NCBI GenBank assembly: GCA_016744595.1
Contig: JADGEB010000001.1
Span: 124,001-188,000, forward strand
Direction: 5' to 3'
Origin: Desulfuromusa sp.
GTDB taxonomy: Bacteria > Desulfobacterota > Desulfuromonadia > Desulfuromonadales > Geopsychrobacteraceae
Length of the DNA: 64,000 bases
Every line of letters begins with the position of its first letter. Position 1 is the first letter of the stretch. Positions 1-8,225 of this stretch are shown here, piece by piece. Made by a program: the position numbers and the translations under genes. The notes beneath the pieces are model-generated. The model had not been told where the DNA came from. It saw only the letters and a program-made list of their open reading frames with translations, and did not search any database.

Positions 1-744
1 TGTTTCCGGGAACGTCAGCAGACAGGCAAATGGTGACGGATTGATCTTGCGTAAGCGGCGGTAAAGTTCCGTCGAGGATCCTTCTACCACACCGTCAAAA
101 CGACAGGAAAGATTGACTTGATAGACATCACCTGCAGCGATATATCTTTTGACTCGTTCAACCATGGAGATGAATTCTTCGCGAGCGATGATCGGTTTGG
201 GCTGCTTTGTTGTCATCAGAGGTTGTGGTGGTAATGTTTGTTGTGATTCTATGATAGCAGATTCAAAATCTTCTAAATCGAGGTTCTGATCAAGTGTCGC
301 GAGTGTCAGCATATTTGTTTGATGGTCGTACACTGCGGTGAGATCAACCCAGTATAAATGCAGATTTGCTACCTGTAGATCTCGTGAAGAGTTCTGTGGA
401 AGATCTTCGATTTGGCTTGCCAGATCATAACCGAAATAGCCGAAGAAACCACCTGGGAATGGTGTTTCTGAGGTTGTAGCTACTGCTCTTTTTTGCAAAA
501 TACGATCAAGGATAGCCAGTGGTTTTCCGGGGAGTTCTGTTGCCTTGTCTTGATCATAACGAAAAAGAGTTTTGTTCTGGAGTAGATAGCGTTCATGGTA
601 GCGCAGTGGAATAATCGAGTAACGACCTGTTTTTGGCAGGCAATTCAGCGATTCAAGAAACCCTGGTCCCTCGGGACAGAAATGGAGATAGAGAGCTAAT
701 GGGTCAAAATGTGGAAGGGGGAAGCTGTAGGTAGAAATAGCCAT
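1..744 (-). CDS. pabB: PabB-type aminodeoxychorismate synthase component I (5' part only; runs off the window)
   Basis: N-terminal part of a chorismate-utilising enzyme, read from an ATG at 744 to the window edge without a stop (248 codons). The family converts chorismate and glutamine-derived ammonia to aminodeoxychorismate (folate route) or anthranilate (tryptophan route). The best signature is GDVYQVNLSCRF near residue 200, which opens the conserved C-terminal chorismate-binding domain; the preceding residues match the more variable N-terminal domain, including GGFFGYFGYDLA. The catalytic C-terminal part lies outside the window, so PabB and TrpE cannot be separated with certainty; the short N-terminal domain favours PabB. 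The gene begins 18 bp beyond the terminator of the upstream tRNA-Ala, so read-through from the tRNA promoter could feed it. Confidence 0.8.
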   Translation of the reverse strand, partial: MAISTYSFPLPHFDPLALYLHFCPEGPGFLESLNCLPKTGRYSIIPLRYHERYLLQNKTLFRYDQDKATELPGKPLAILDRILQKRAVATTSETPFPGGFFGYFGYDLASQIEDLPQNSSRDLQVANLHLYWVDLTAVYDHQTNMLTLATLDQNLDLEDFESAIIESQQTLPPQPLMTTKQPKPIIAREEFISMVERVKRYIAAGDVYQVNLSCRFDGVVEGSSTELYRRLRKINPSPFACLLTFPET

Positions 745-761
745 CAATTAATACCCTTAAC

Positions 762-794
762 AAAAAAAGGGTTAGCCGTTACCAGCTAACCCTT
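762..794 (-). terminator. Intrinsic terminator downstream of tRNA-Ala
   Basis: On the minus strand a perfect 10-bp stem (AAGGGTTAGC / GCTAACCCTT, at 785-794 and 767-776) with an 8-nt loop is followed by a run of T. It sits 8 bp past the tRNA 3' end and 18 bp before the pabB start. Confidence 0.85.
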
Positions 795-802
795 GATTGT
801 TT

Positions 803-878
803 TGGTGGAGCTACGCGGGATCGAACCGCGGACCTTTTGACTGCCAGTCAAACGCTCTCCCAACTGAGCTACAGCCCC
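803..878 (-). tRNA. tRNA-Ala (anticodon GGC)
   Basis: A 76-nt cloverleaf on the minus strand beginning GGGGCTGTAGCTCAGTTGGG and ending in an encoded CCA. The acceptor stem pairs over seven positions (two G-U). The anticodon stem TTTGA/TCAAA encloses the loop CTGGCAG, giving anticodon GGC (alanine). The T-arm contains GGTTCGATCC. Confidence 0.97.
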
Positions 879-893
879 TTATAGAGTGGGCGA

Positions 894-923
894 TTTATAA
901 CAAAATCAAACTTCAGGTGTCAA
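894..923 (-). promoter_or_regulatory. Sigma-70-type promoter of tRNA-Ala
   Basis: On the minus strand a consensus -35 TTGACA (918-923) is followed, after 17 bp, by the -10 hexamer TTATAA (895-900); TATAAA with an 18-bp spacer is the alternative. Predicted initiation is a few bases before the tRNA 5' end at 878. Confidence 0.7.
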
Positions 924-1023
924 TAAAAATAAACAATCTATGTTGTTGTCCCTTTATTAAAAGTCGTGGTAAGCTTCCGTGCGAAAAATCTCAATATCTT
1001 CCATGATCTGCGAGAGGACGACT

Positions 1024-2436
1024 ATGAGTGGACAACAGAGTCTACTGCGACAACTGCCAGCAATTGATCGAGTTTTACGTGAGGAGCCATTGCGGAACTT
1101 ATCCGAACAGTTGCCGCAAGATATATTGTCTCATACTGTCCAGGAACTGATCACATCTTTGCGCCAGGAAATTCTTGAGTCCGGCCAAATTATCCCTCCA
1201 AAGCGACTTCTTGCAGCAAATGTAGCTGTGGTTGCTGCTGAGAACTGTCGTGAGTTTTTGCAGCCATCATTGAGGAAGGTGATCAACGCAACCGGAACTC
1301 TTCTGCATACCAATCTGGGTCGAGCGCCACTTTCTTCACAATCACTTCGTGCCATAAATGATGTCGCTGCGGGTTATTCGAATCTCGAATTTGAACTTGA
1401 TAGTGGTTGTCGTGGTGAACGCTTCTCTCATGTTGAAAAATTATTAACTCAATTAACTGGAGCCGAAGCGGCGCTGGTGGTCAATAATAATTCCGGGGCG
1501 GTTCTACTGGCATTGACTGCACTTGGTAAAGGGCGTGAAGCTGTTGTTTCGCGCGGTGAACTGGTTGAGATTGGTGGTGCTTTCCGGATTCCTGAAGTGA
1601 TGGAGGCTGGCGGGGTGATTTTGCGAGAAGTTGGCTCTTCAAATCGCACTCATCTGAAAGATTATCAACAGGCAGTCAATGAAAATACGGCACTTTTGCT
1701 TAAAGTTCATACCAGCAATTACAGAATAGTTGGTTTTACTAAAGAGGTTCCGGCAAAAGAATTATTACCACTCGCCCGTGAAAACGATTTGATTCTCATG
1801 GAAGACCTTGGGAGTGGTTTGCTGCTGGATCTCAGTAACTATGGACTGGAAAGAGAACCAACTGTTCCTGAAGTGGTAAAAGCTGGAGTTGATGTTATTA
1901 CTTTCAGTGGTGATAAATTACTTGGTGGGCCTCAGGCTGGCATTATTGTTGGTCGTGAAGATCTGATCAAAAAGCTCCGTAAGCATCCGTTGGCTAGGGC
2001 ATTACGAATTGATAAGTTAACTCTGGCGGCATTGGAATCGACGTTACGACTCTATTTAAATCCAAAGCAAGCCTTGCAGGAATTGCCAGTATTGAAAATG
2101 TTTTCTGCTGATCTGGAGCAACAAAAACAACGTTGTCAAAGTTTGTTTGAGCGGCTAGAAGCTGAATGCCTAGCGGCAGAAATCAAGTTGATTGAAGATG
2201 TCTCGCGGGTCGGAGGTGGAGCCATGCCACTGACTGAACTATCTGATTGGGCTGTTGAAATAAACCCGCTTGCTCATCGTACTGCTGATTTAGCGAAGCA
2301 GTTACGTACTTTTTCTCCAGCGGTTGTTACTCGTGTACAGAATGATCGGTTACTGGTTAATTTGCGAGCTGTGTTTGAGGAAGAAGAGGCCTTGCTTGCA
2401 CAGTTTCTGATATCAGTACTCAAAAAAGAGGCTTAA
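1024..2436 (+). CDS. selA: L-seryl-tRNA(Sec) selenium transferase (selenocysteine synthase)
   Basis: PLP enzyme that converts seryl-tRNA(Sec) to selenocysteinyl-tRNA(Sec) with selenophosphate as selenium donor; cytosolic. The product has 470 aa, the normal family length. The N-terminus SLLRQLPAIDRVLRE is the classic SelA start, the INATGTLLHTNLGRAPLS block follows near residue 90, and FSGDKLLGGPQAG carries the PLP lysine (K298). The ATG at 1024 is preceded by GAGAGGA; an in-frame ATG at 979 would add 15 residues without family support. It is the first gene of selA-selB-selD; selB follows after 4 bp. Confidence 0.97.
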   Translation: MSGQQSLLRQLPAIDRVLREEPLRNLSEQLPQDILSHTVQELITSLRQEILESGQIIPPKRLLAANVAVVAAENCREFLQPSLRKVINATGTLLHTNLGRAPLSSQSLRAINDVAAGYSNLEFELDSGCRGERFSHVEKLLTQLTGAEAALVVNNNSGAVLLALTALGKGREAVVSRGELVEIGGAFRIPEVMEAGGVILREVGSSNRTHLKDYQQAVNENTALLLKVHTSNYRIVGFTKEVPAKELLPLARENDLILMEDLGSGLLLDLSNYGLEREPTVPEVVKAGVDVITFSGDKLLGGPQAGIIVGREDLIKKLRKHPLARALRIDKLTLAALESTLRLYLNPKQALQELPVLKMFSADLEQQKQRCQSLFERLEAECLAAEIKLIEDVSRVGGGAMPLTELSDWAVEINPLAHRTADLAKQLRTFSPAVVTRVQNDRLLVNLRAVFEEEEALLAQFLISVLKKEA

Positions 2437-2440
2437 ACCA

Positions 2441-4354
2441 GTGGCAGTACAAGGACACTTTATTATCGGAACCGCTGGGCATGTAGATCATGGTAAATCT
2501 GCCTTGATTCGTGCTTTGACTGGAGTAGAAACTGACCGGTTAGGAGAGGAAAAAGAACGCGGAATTTCTATTGAGCTCGGTTTTGCGCCACTTGCTCTTG
2601 GAAATGGCCAGATTGCTGGGGTCGTCGACGTTCCGGGACACGAAAAGTTTATTCCGCAAATGCTCAGCGGGATTGCCGGAATTGATCTTGTCCTCTTGGT
2701 GATAGATGCGAATGAAGGGGTGATGCCGCAGACCAGAGAACATTTGCAGATCATGCAGCTATTGCAACTGAAAAAGGGCATTCTGGTTCTTTCAAAGTGT
2801 GATCTGGTTGAGCCGGACTGGCTTGATATCGTTGAAGAAGAAATCCGTGAACAGGTTGCTGGAACATTTCTGGAGAAAGCCCCGTGTTGCAGGGTTTCTG
2901 CTATAAACGGAGAAGGTTTAGAGGGTTTGATGGATGTCATCCGTGAGCAATTGAGTCAGGTTCCTGCTCGCGATTCGGGTGGTGCTGTGCGGTTACCGGT
3001 TGATCGTTGTTTTAGTATCAGTGGTTTTGGAACCGTGGTAACTGGAACACTTAATAGCGGCCAGATCAAGCCTGGAGACACTCTGGAAATTTTACCTGCA
3101 GCTGTGAGCGCACGGGTTCGGGAAGCTCAAGTTCACGATAAGCAGGTTTCAACGGTTGTTGCTGGACAGCGTGTGGCACTGAACCTCTCTGGTGTTACCC
3201 GAGAACAGGTTCCACGTGGCTCAATTATCGGTACTCCGGGGCTGTTCCGGGCGAGTCAGAGAATCGACGTGCGTTTGCAGCTTCTCAAAGAAGCCCCGCG
3301 TGGTTTGAAGTTTCGTGATCCGGTTCATTTTCATTTGGGTACTGGGCGCAGTGTTGCCAAAGTGGTGTTGCTTGACCGTGAGGAAATGGCTCCCGGGGAT
3401 GAAGCTCTGGTGCAGATAACGCTTGATCATCCGCTGTTGGCACATCGTGGCGATCGTTTTATCATCCGTTCTTATTCCCCCATGGTTACAATTGGTGGTG
3501 GTGCGGTGATCGATGCTGAGCCACAAAAACACAAACGGTTTCGCAGTGAGGTGACTCAGCGTTTAAGTGATCTTGCCTCAGGGGATCTGGGGTTTTGGTT
3601 ACAGAAGCTGGATGAGCTAGGGCTCGCTAGATTAAGGGATCTTGAAAAACAGACTGGAACCGGTCGGGAACAGCTACTGCAGGGGTTGGAAAAGCTCAAG
3701 AAAGCTGGGCAGGTTGAGCTGTTGGCGGAACAGTGGGTGATTGCTGATCGGGTTCGCAGCTGGAAACAGCAGTTCGCGCAAATTGTTATAGATTACCAGC
3801 ATCAACACCATTTACATCACGGAATGCCGCGTGCAACTTTACAGACGCGATTGTCGGAAAAACTGGCCCCTAAAGGGTTTGAGGTGCTGTTAAAGTGGGC
3901 TTTTGATGAAAAACTGGTTGTGCAAAACCGCGATTTGATTGCGACTCCAGACTGGCAACCGCAGCCTACTGCCAAAGAGACTGAGGTTCTGAATAAAATT
4001 GATCAGCATTTTCGTTCAAGTGGCTTCCAGGTGAAAAACAATAAAGATGTGTTGATTCAGTTGGGACTTGATGGCTTGGACAGTGAAGCCTTTTTGTCTT
4101 ATCTGGTTTTCGAAGGGTCTCTGGTTCGTCTGAATCAGGAAAGTTCCTTACACATGGATAGTTACCGCCAGGCTGAAAGATTACTACTTGAAATTTTTCA
4201 GCAGCAGGAAGCGATTACTTTGGCTGAATTCAGGGATAAGCTTGGCAGTGGTCGAAAGTTGATACAAGCACTCTTGGAGTTGTTTGACAGTCAGAAATAT
4301 ACCCGCAGAACCGGAGAGAATCGTGTCGCCTGGCAGCTGCCAAAGGTTTCTTGA
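2441..4354 (+). CDS. selB: Selenocysteine-specific elongation factor SelB
   Basis: GTPase that brings selenocysteinyl-tRNA(Sec) to the ribosome at UGA codons marked by a SECIS hairpin. The product has 637 aa. The N-terminal EF-Tu-like domain has G1 GHVDHGKS (about residues 13-20), the G3 sequence DVPGHEKF and SKCDL in place of NKxD. EF-Tu-like beta-barrel domains follow, then a C-terminal region of about 250 aa that fits the four winged helices binding the SECIS RNA. The start is GTG at 2441, 4 bp after selA. Its presence supports reading the UGA in the downstream selD as selenocysteine. Confidence 0.96.
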   Translation: MAVQGHFIIGTAGHVDHGKSALIRALTGVETDRLGEEKERGISIELGFAPLALGNGQIAGVVDVPGHEKFIPQMLSGIAGIDLVLLVIDANEGVMPQTREHLQIMQLLQLKKGILVLSKCDLVEPDWLDIVEEEIREQVAGTFLEKAPCCRVSAINGEGLEGLMDVIREQLSQVPARDSGGAVRLPVDRCFSISGFGTVVTGTLNSGQIKPGDTLEILPAAVSARVREAQVHDKQVSTVVAGQRVALNLSGVTREQVPRGSIIGTPGLFRASQRIDVRLQLLKEAPRGLKFRDPVHFHLGTGRSVAKVVLLDREEMAPGDEALVQITLDHPLLAHRGDRFIIRSYSPMVTIGGGAVIDAEPQKHKRFRSEVTQRLSDLASGDLGFWLQKLDELGLARLRDLEKQTGTGREQLLQGLEKLKKAGQVELLAEQWVIADRVRSWKQQFAQIVIDYQHQHHLHHGMPRATLQTRLSEKLAPKGFEVLLKWAFDEKLVVQNRDLIATPDWQPQPTAKETEVLNKIDQHFRSSGFQVKNNKDVLIQLGLDGLDSEAFLSYLVFEGSLVRLNQESSLHMDSYRQAERLLLEIFQQQEAITLAEFRDKLGSGRKLIQALLELFDSQKYTRRTGENRVAWQLPKVS

Positions 4355-4382
4355 ATCCTTTTTGAATAGAAAGAAATAGAAG

Positions 4383-5420
4383 ATGAGTGTACGTTTGACT
4401 TCTTTGTCACGCAGCTCTGGTTGAGCGGCAAAAATAGGTCCTGAGACCCTGGCTCAAGTTCTGAGCCAGCTCCCACATGTTAATCATCCTGATTTGCTCT
4501 CGCAGGAGATTCCTTTTGCTGATGCGGCAATTTATCGTCTCAATGATTCAGAGGCGTTGGTGCAGTCAGTCGACTTTTTCACCCCGGTGGTGGATGATCC
4601 GTACAAGTATGGCCAGATAGCGGCTGCAAACGCACTGTCTGATCTGTTTGCTGTCGGTGCGCGACCTCTCACGGCCTTAAACCTGGTATCTTTCCCTATC
4701 GGTTGTCTGGACGCTGATGTTCTGATTAAGATCCTTCAGGGTGGAGCCGAACGTGTCCATGCCGCTGGTGCGGTGGTTGCTGGTGGGCATTCGATAGAGG
4801 ATGATGAGCCGAAGTATGGTTTAAGTGTGACAGGCCTGGTTGATCCCAGTAAAATGGTGACGACTTGTGGGTGCCAGCCTGGAGATCAGCTCTACTTGAC
4901 CAAGCCTCTTGGAACCGGGCTGTTGACAACGGCTTTGAAGGGTGAGCTACTGACTGAAGTCGATATTTCAGAAGCGATTGATGGAATGATGACGTTGAAC
5001 AAGGCCGCTGCTGAAGTGATGTTAGCGGTTGGTGTTTCTGCTTGCACCGATATTACCGGTTTTGGGCTAATTGGTCATGCTTCTGAGATGGCACAAGCCA
5101 GTGGTGTTGGGCTTAAAATATATATCAATGATCTTCCTTCTTACCCTCATACGTTGGAAATGGCAGAAATGGGCCTAGTTCCGGCCGGTTCTCATCGTAA
5201 TCGAGATTTTTATTCTCCCTGTCTTGATGGACACGAACACTGTGATCCCTTGTATCTCGATTTACTCAGTGATGCGCAAACTTCTGGAGGGTTGTTAATC
5301 GCTGTCGCAAGTGAGAAAACTGAATTATTTGAGCAACGTCTGGTTGAACAGGCAGTTCCTGTCCACCCGGTGGGTGAAGTTGTGTCTGGATCTAGTGGAC
5401 GTTTGCTGCTGGAGGTTTGA
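4383..5420 (+). CDS. selD: Selenide, water dikinase SelD, a selenoprotein with in-frame UGA (Sec14)
   Basis: Makes selenophosphate from selenide and ATP, the selenium donor used by SelA. The uninterrupted frame from 4494 lacks the catalytic N-terminus. Translating from the ATG at 4383 in the same frame gives an N-terminus that crosses one TGA at 4422-4424 in the context SRSSG-U-AAKIGP. This is where SelD carries its catalytic Cys or Sec, followed by the essential lysine. Reading TGA as Sec gives 345 aa, the normal SelD length. A SECIS-like hairpin starts 24 nt after the UGA. The body shows SVDFFTPVVDDPY, NALSDLFAVGA and DITGFGLIGHASEM. It lies 28 bp after selB and overlaps the next gene by 1 nt. 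Cells therefore need existing SelD activity to make more SelD. Confidence 0.95.
4443..4472 (+). promoter_or_regulatory. Bacterial SECIS element of selD
   Basis: Inside the selD coding sequence, 24 nt after the UGA, a perfect 8-bp stem (CTGGCTCA at 4449-4456, TGAGCCAG at 4462-4469) closes a 5-nt loop AGTTC. A lower GAG/CTC pairing may extend it around an ACC bulge. Distance, small apical loop and a loop G followed by U agree with known bacterial SECIS hairpins recognised by SelB. Confidence 0.8.
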
Positions 5421-5605
5421 TGTTTTTTGGTCTTGGCCCCTTTGAACTGGTGATTCTGAGCACTCTTGTTGTTGCCGTATTCGGTGTTGGGAGCGTTCCG
5501 GTTGTCGCGCGAAAATTGGGCTGGCTGCATGGAACCATTCAGCGCATTAAACTACAGCTCCCATGGGTGACACGAATCCCATTGCTGTCGCGGATTTTTC
5601 GCTAG
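5420..5605 (+). CDS. Small TatA/TatB-like single-span membrane protein
   Basis: A 61-aa product starting at ATG 5420, overlapping the selD stop by one base (TGATG), so probably translationally coupled to it. One hydrophobic segment (about residues 8-27) starts after FGLGPFEL and leads into FGVGSVPVVARKLGWL and a basic amphipathic stretch. This layout (short N-terminus, Glu at the membrane edge, FG..(V)P..AR.LG hinge, amphipathic helix) is that of TatA/TatB. The usual long acidic tail is absent, so it may be a minimal or divergent Tat component or a different small membrane protein. Confidence 0.55.
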   Translation: MFFGLGPFELVILSTLVVAVFGVGSVPVVARKLGWLHGTIQRIKLQLPWVTRIPLLSRIFR

Positions 5606-5636
5606 GTATCAGTTTTACACCCTGTGTTTTTTTGAC

Positions 5637-7502
5637 CTACAATCCTTCCATTTGCAACGAAATTTCCTTAAGTAGTTCCCGATTAATTACATTGTCAGGA
5701 GTTTTTGGCAGGAATTTGGTCAAGCGGATCGCATCGGGCAAGGTGAACTCACCGCTTTGCTCGATAATATGTTCTTTGATTCCCTGGAGCGACTCATCAT
5801 TATAGCTCTCGTCTTGATAATTCTTTAAAACACAGAAGGCGATCAGCATATAGCCGTAAACTGGGTGATCGATAAAGACAACGGCACATTCTTTGACCCG
5901 TTCCTGGCTGAGAATCACTTTTTCTATTTCATCAAGTTTTCGGTTTCCAGCTCCTGAGCTGAGCGCTATGTCGGATCGTCCTGTCAGAACGTAGCTTCCA
6001 TCTTCCCCAGCAATTGCTTCATCTCCGGTGGCAAAAAACTTTTCCCCCTTGAATTTTTCCCAGTAGATAGAACGAAATGCGGCGCTGTCGCCATAGAGAT
6101 CTTTACAGAGTGAAGGCAGTGGCTCGGTGAGAACCATAAAGCCTGGTTCATTAACGCCATCAATGGTCTTGCCCTGCTTAGTGACAAGACGGCACTTGAC
6201 TCCGGGAAGGGGGCGAAGTCTGGTGTTTTGCAGGCTTCCCTCTGTCCCAGGTACGTTTGCCATCAAACTGCCGCCAGATTCTGTTTGACCCCAGATATTG
6301 ACCAGAGGGATTTTTCCTTGTTTAGGTAGAGTGTGGAGAACCCAGTGGTACAGGTCTTCTTTGATTTCGCCACCGCCACACCCGATTAGCTGTAAAGAGT
6401 TAGCCGACCTGGCTTCATATTCACGACTGTTTTTTGCCCGCATGACGCTGCGCAGAAGGGCAGGATTGCTGAACATTCGGGTGATATGAAAGCGGTCGAG
6501 AAAATCAAAGAATAGAGAGGTGTTTTCGTAGGTGATGCTTCCCTCATAAATGAAAACAGTGCTCCCCAATGAGAGAGGACCGTAGACTCCATAGGTATGA
6601 CCGGTGATCCAGGCAAGGTCGGCGGTACACCAGAAAATATCACGGTCATCCATGTCAAACAGGACTTGTGTCGTAAATTGCGCCCAAAGGAGGAAGCCGA
6701 TGGTGTTATGGACAACTGCTTTTGCTGTTTTGGTTTTCGATGCGGTGTAGAGCATGAAGAGAGGGTCTCTGTCGACACGTAATCTGTCAACCTTTGCCCC
6801 TTTGGACAACTCTTCATCGGTGATCAGATCCTGATACCAAAGATCCCGTTTGGGCTGCATGTGAACACGTTCTCCGGTTCGCTCGATAACAATGCAATGT
6901 TTAATTTTATAATCAATTTTGTTGAGTGCATCGTTGACTTTTTCTTTCAATTTATGTGCAGTCTGAGGGCAGCTGTCTGCGGTGATAATATAAGCCGCTT
7001 TACAATCCTGAAGTCTCTCCGCGAGTGATTCTGATGAATATGCAATGTGGTAGAGAATATGCACTGCTCCGATTTGCGCACACGCAAGCATCGTGACAAT
7101 TGTTTCGGGCAGGTTGGGGGTGAAGATAAGAACCCGGTCGTGTTTTTTAACTCCCAGGTTGATCAGCGCCATTGCCAGCCGTTCAACCTCGTAAGCAAGT
7201 GTATGGTAGGTGTAGACACGCTCTCGCCCGTCGACCCCAACCCACATCAACGCGGCTTTGTTGCGCCGATGAGTGTGGAGATGTTTACCAATAGTGTTAT
7301 GCCAGATATCTAGTTTGCCACCGACAAACCAGTGATAAAAAGGAATCCGGTCGTTGTCTAGAACTCCGTGGTAGGGCGTATGCCACTGCAGATATTTTTT
7401 CGCCAGAGTGTCAATCAAATCGTTGGTGTCGAGTTCTAGCAGCTGTTCGTATTCTTGTGCAGAGATAACTTTTCGCTCATACCTACATATGGGGTCAGAC
7501 AT
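5637..7502 (-). CDS. Acetyl-CoA synthetase-like (ANL superfamily) protein with degenerate catalytic motifs
   Basis: 621 aa, about Acs length, alignable with acetyl/acetoacetyl-CoA synthetases throughout: RNKAALMWVG, FTPNLPETIVTMLACAQIGA, FWCTADLAWITGHTYGVYGPL, WGQTESGG (A5-like), FFATGDEA (A7) and a GRSD (A8) start. Two catalytic motifs are lost. The phosphate-binding loop normally read as YTSG(S/T)TGKPKG is YTASKTKTAKAV, and the C-terminal A10 motif PKTRSGK is PKTPDNVIN, so the adenylation lysine (the one controlled by acetylation in Acs) is missing. The reading frame is intact, so this is not decay by frameshift. It is the last gene of an operon with two DEDDh exonucleases, 3 bp after the second. 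Inference: it may bind an acyl-adenylate-like ligand or CoA as a sensor instead of catalysing the full reaction. Confidence 0.8.
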   Translation of the reverse strand: MSDPICRYERKVISAQEYEQLLELDTNDLIDTLAKKYLQWHTPYHGVLDNDRIPFYHWFVGGKLDIWHNTIGKHLHTHRRNKAALMWVGVDGRERVYTYHTLAYEVERLAMALINLGVKKHDRVLIFTPNLPETIVTMLACAQIGAVHILYHIAYSSESLAERLQDCKAAYIITADSCPQTAHKLKEKVNDALNKIDYKIKHCIVIERTGERVHMQPKRDLWYQDLITDEELSKGAKVDRLRVDRDPLFMLYTASKTKTAKAVVHNTIGFLLWAQFTTQVLFDMDDRDIFWCTADLAWITGHTYGVYGPLSLGSTVFIYEGSITYENTSLFFDFLDRFHITRMFSNPALLRSVMRAKNSREYEARSANSLQLIGCGGGEIKEDLYHWVLHTLPKQGKIPLVNIWGQTESGGSLMANVPGTEGSLQNTRLRPLPGVKCRLVTKQGKTIDGVNEPGFMVLTEPLPSLCKDLYGDSAAFRSIYWEKFKGEKFFATGDEAIAGEDGSYVLTGRSDIALSSGAGNRKLDEIEKVILSQERVKECAVVFIDHPVYGYMLIAFCVLKNYQDESYNDESLQGIKEHIIEQSGEFTLPDAIRLTKFLPKTPDNVINRELLKEISLQMEGL

Positions 7503-7505
7503 GAA

Positions 7506-8207
7506 TTATTGCTCCTTGTAGCGGATGCTGTTCTGGGCACGGAAGAGATCGCCTATGGTTTTATAGGAAGATGGTAGCTCTTCCATGATTTTGACGAAAA
7601 CTTTGGCTGTTGCGACCACATCACCCAGTGCCGTATGACGCTGATCACATTGAACACAGTAGCGTTCCAGTAAATGATCAAGGGGCTGGTGAGTTTGATC
7701 TTCATGAGCCAGTTGGTAGAGAAACATGGTATCGAGCCAAACCGTATTGGTAATACCGACATCATAGATCTCTTTCAGGTGGCGGTGCAGCATTTGAATG
7801 TCAAAATTTATATGGTGGCCGACAATAACACTATCACCGACAAACTGAAGAAATTCGGGGAGAACTTCACCGATGACGGGTTTGTCCTCGAACATATCAT
7901 CAACCATGCCATGAAACTCAGTTGATAGTGCTGGAATGGGAATGGGGGGTTTGGTATAGGCTTCAAAAATCTTGGTAATTTTTCCTTTTTTTAGCTTGAT
8001 GGCGCCGATGTTGATAATGACATCATTGGCCATGTCTAAACCGGTTGTTTCCAGGTCGAGAACACAGAAACTGGCTTCGTGTACCTTTTGTTTGAGCACA
8101 GATCGATTTTCGATTTGGGAGCAGGCATCGATGACATAGTCGAGCAGGGGATCATCACTTTTTTCCCTCTTTTTCCCGGTTAATCCCTTAAAAATTGATT
8201 TCAACAT
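7506..8207 (-). CDS. DnaQ-like DEDDh 3'-5' exonuclease
   Basis: 233 aa, starting at ATG 8207. After an N-terminal extension of about 45 residues the exonuclease fold begins with VLDLETTG (D51, E53), continues with GHHINFD (third acidic residue) and ends with RHTALGD (catalytic His and last Asp), so all DEDDh residues are present. The family removes nucleotides from 3' ends of DNA or RNA with two metal ions. There is no polymerase III context. The neighbours are a membrane sensor carrying the same nuclease fold (18 bp upstream) and an Acs-like protein (3 bp downstream). DnaQ-like nucleases recur next to acs/actP genes in other proteobacteria, which suggests a role tied to acetate status and not to proofreading. 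Confidence 0.9.
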   Translation of the reverse strand: MLKSIFKGLTGKKREKSDDPLLDYVIDACSQIENRSVLKQKVHEASFCVLDLETTGLDMANDVIINIGAIKLKKGKITKIFEAYTKPPIPIPALSTEFHGMVDDMFEDKPVIGEVLPEFLQFVGDSVIVGHHINFDIQMLHRHLKEIYDVGITNTVWLDTMFLYQLAHEDQTHQPLDHLLERYCVQCDQRHTALGDVVATAKVFVKIMEELPSSYKTIGDLFRAQNSIRYKEQ

Positions 8208-8225
8208 ATGGATTCTGTCCAGTTC

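Noticed and set aside
797-1006. Open frame across the tRNA-Ala gene and selA leader
   Set aside because: It overlaps the tRNA on the opposite strand and its product has no family resemblance.
4291-4476. Minus-strand frame over the selB end and the selD start
   Set aside because: It is the shadow of the selD N-terminus, which is explained by UGA read-through in the plus frame.
5210-5530. Minus-strand frame of 106 codons over the selD 3' end
   Set aside because: Shadow of selD and the TatA/B-like gene; no ribosome site and no recognisable domain.
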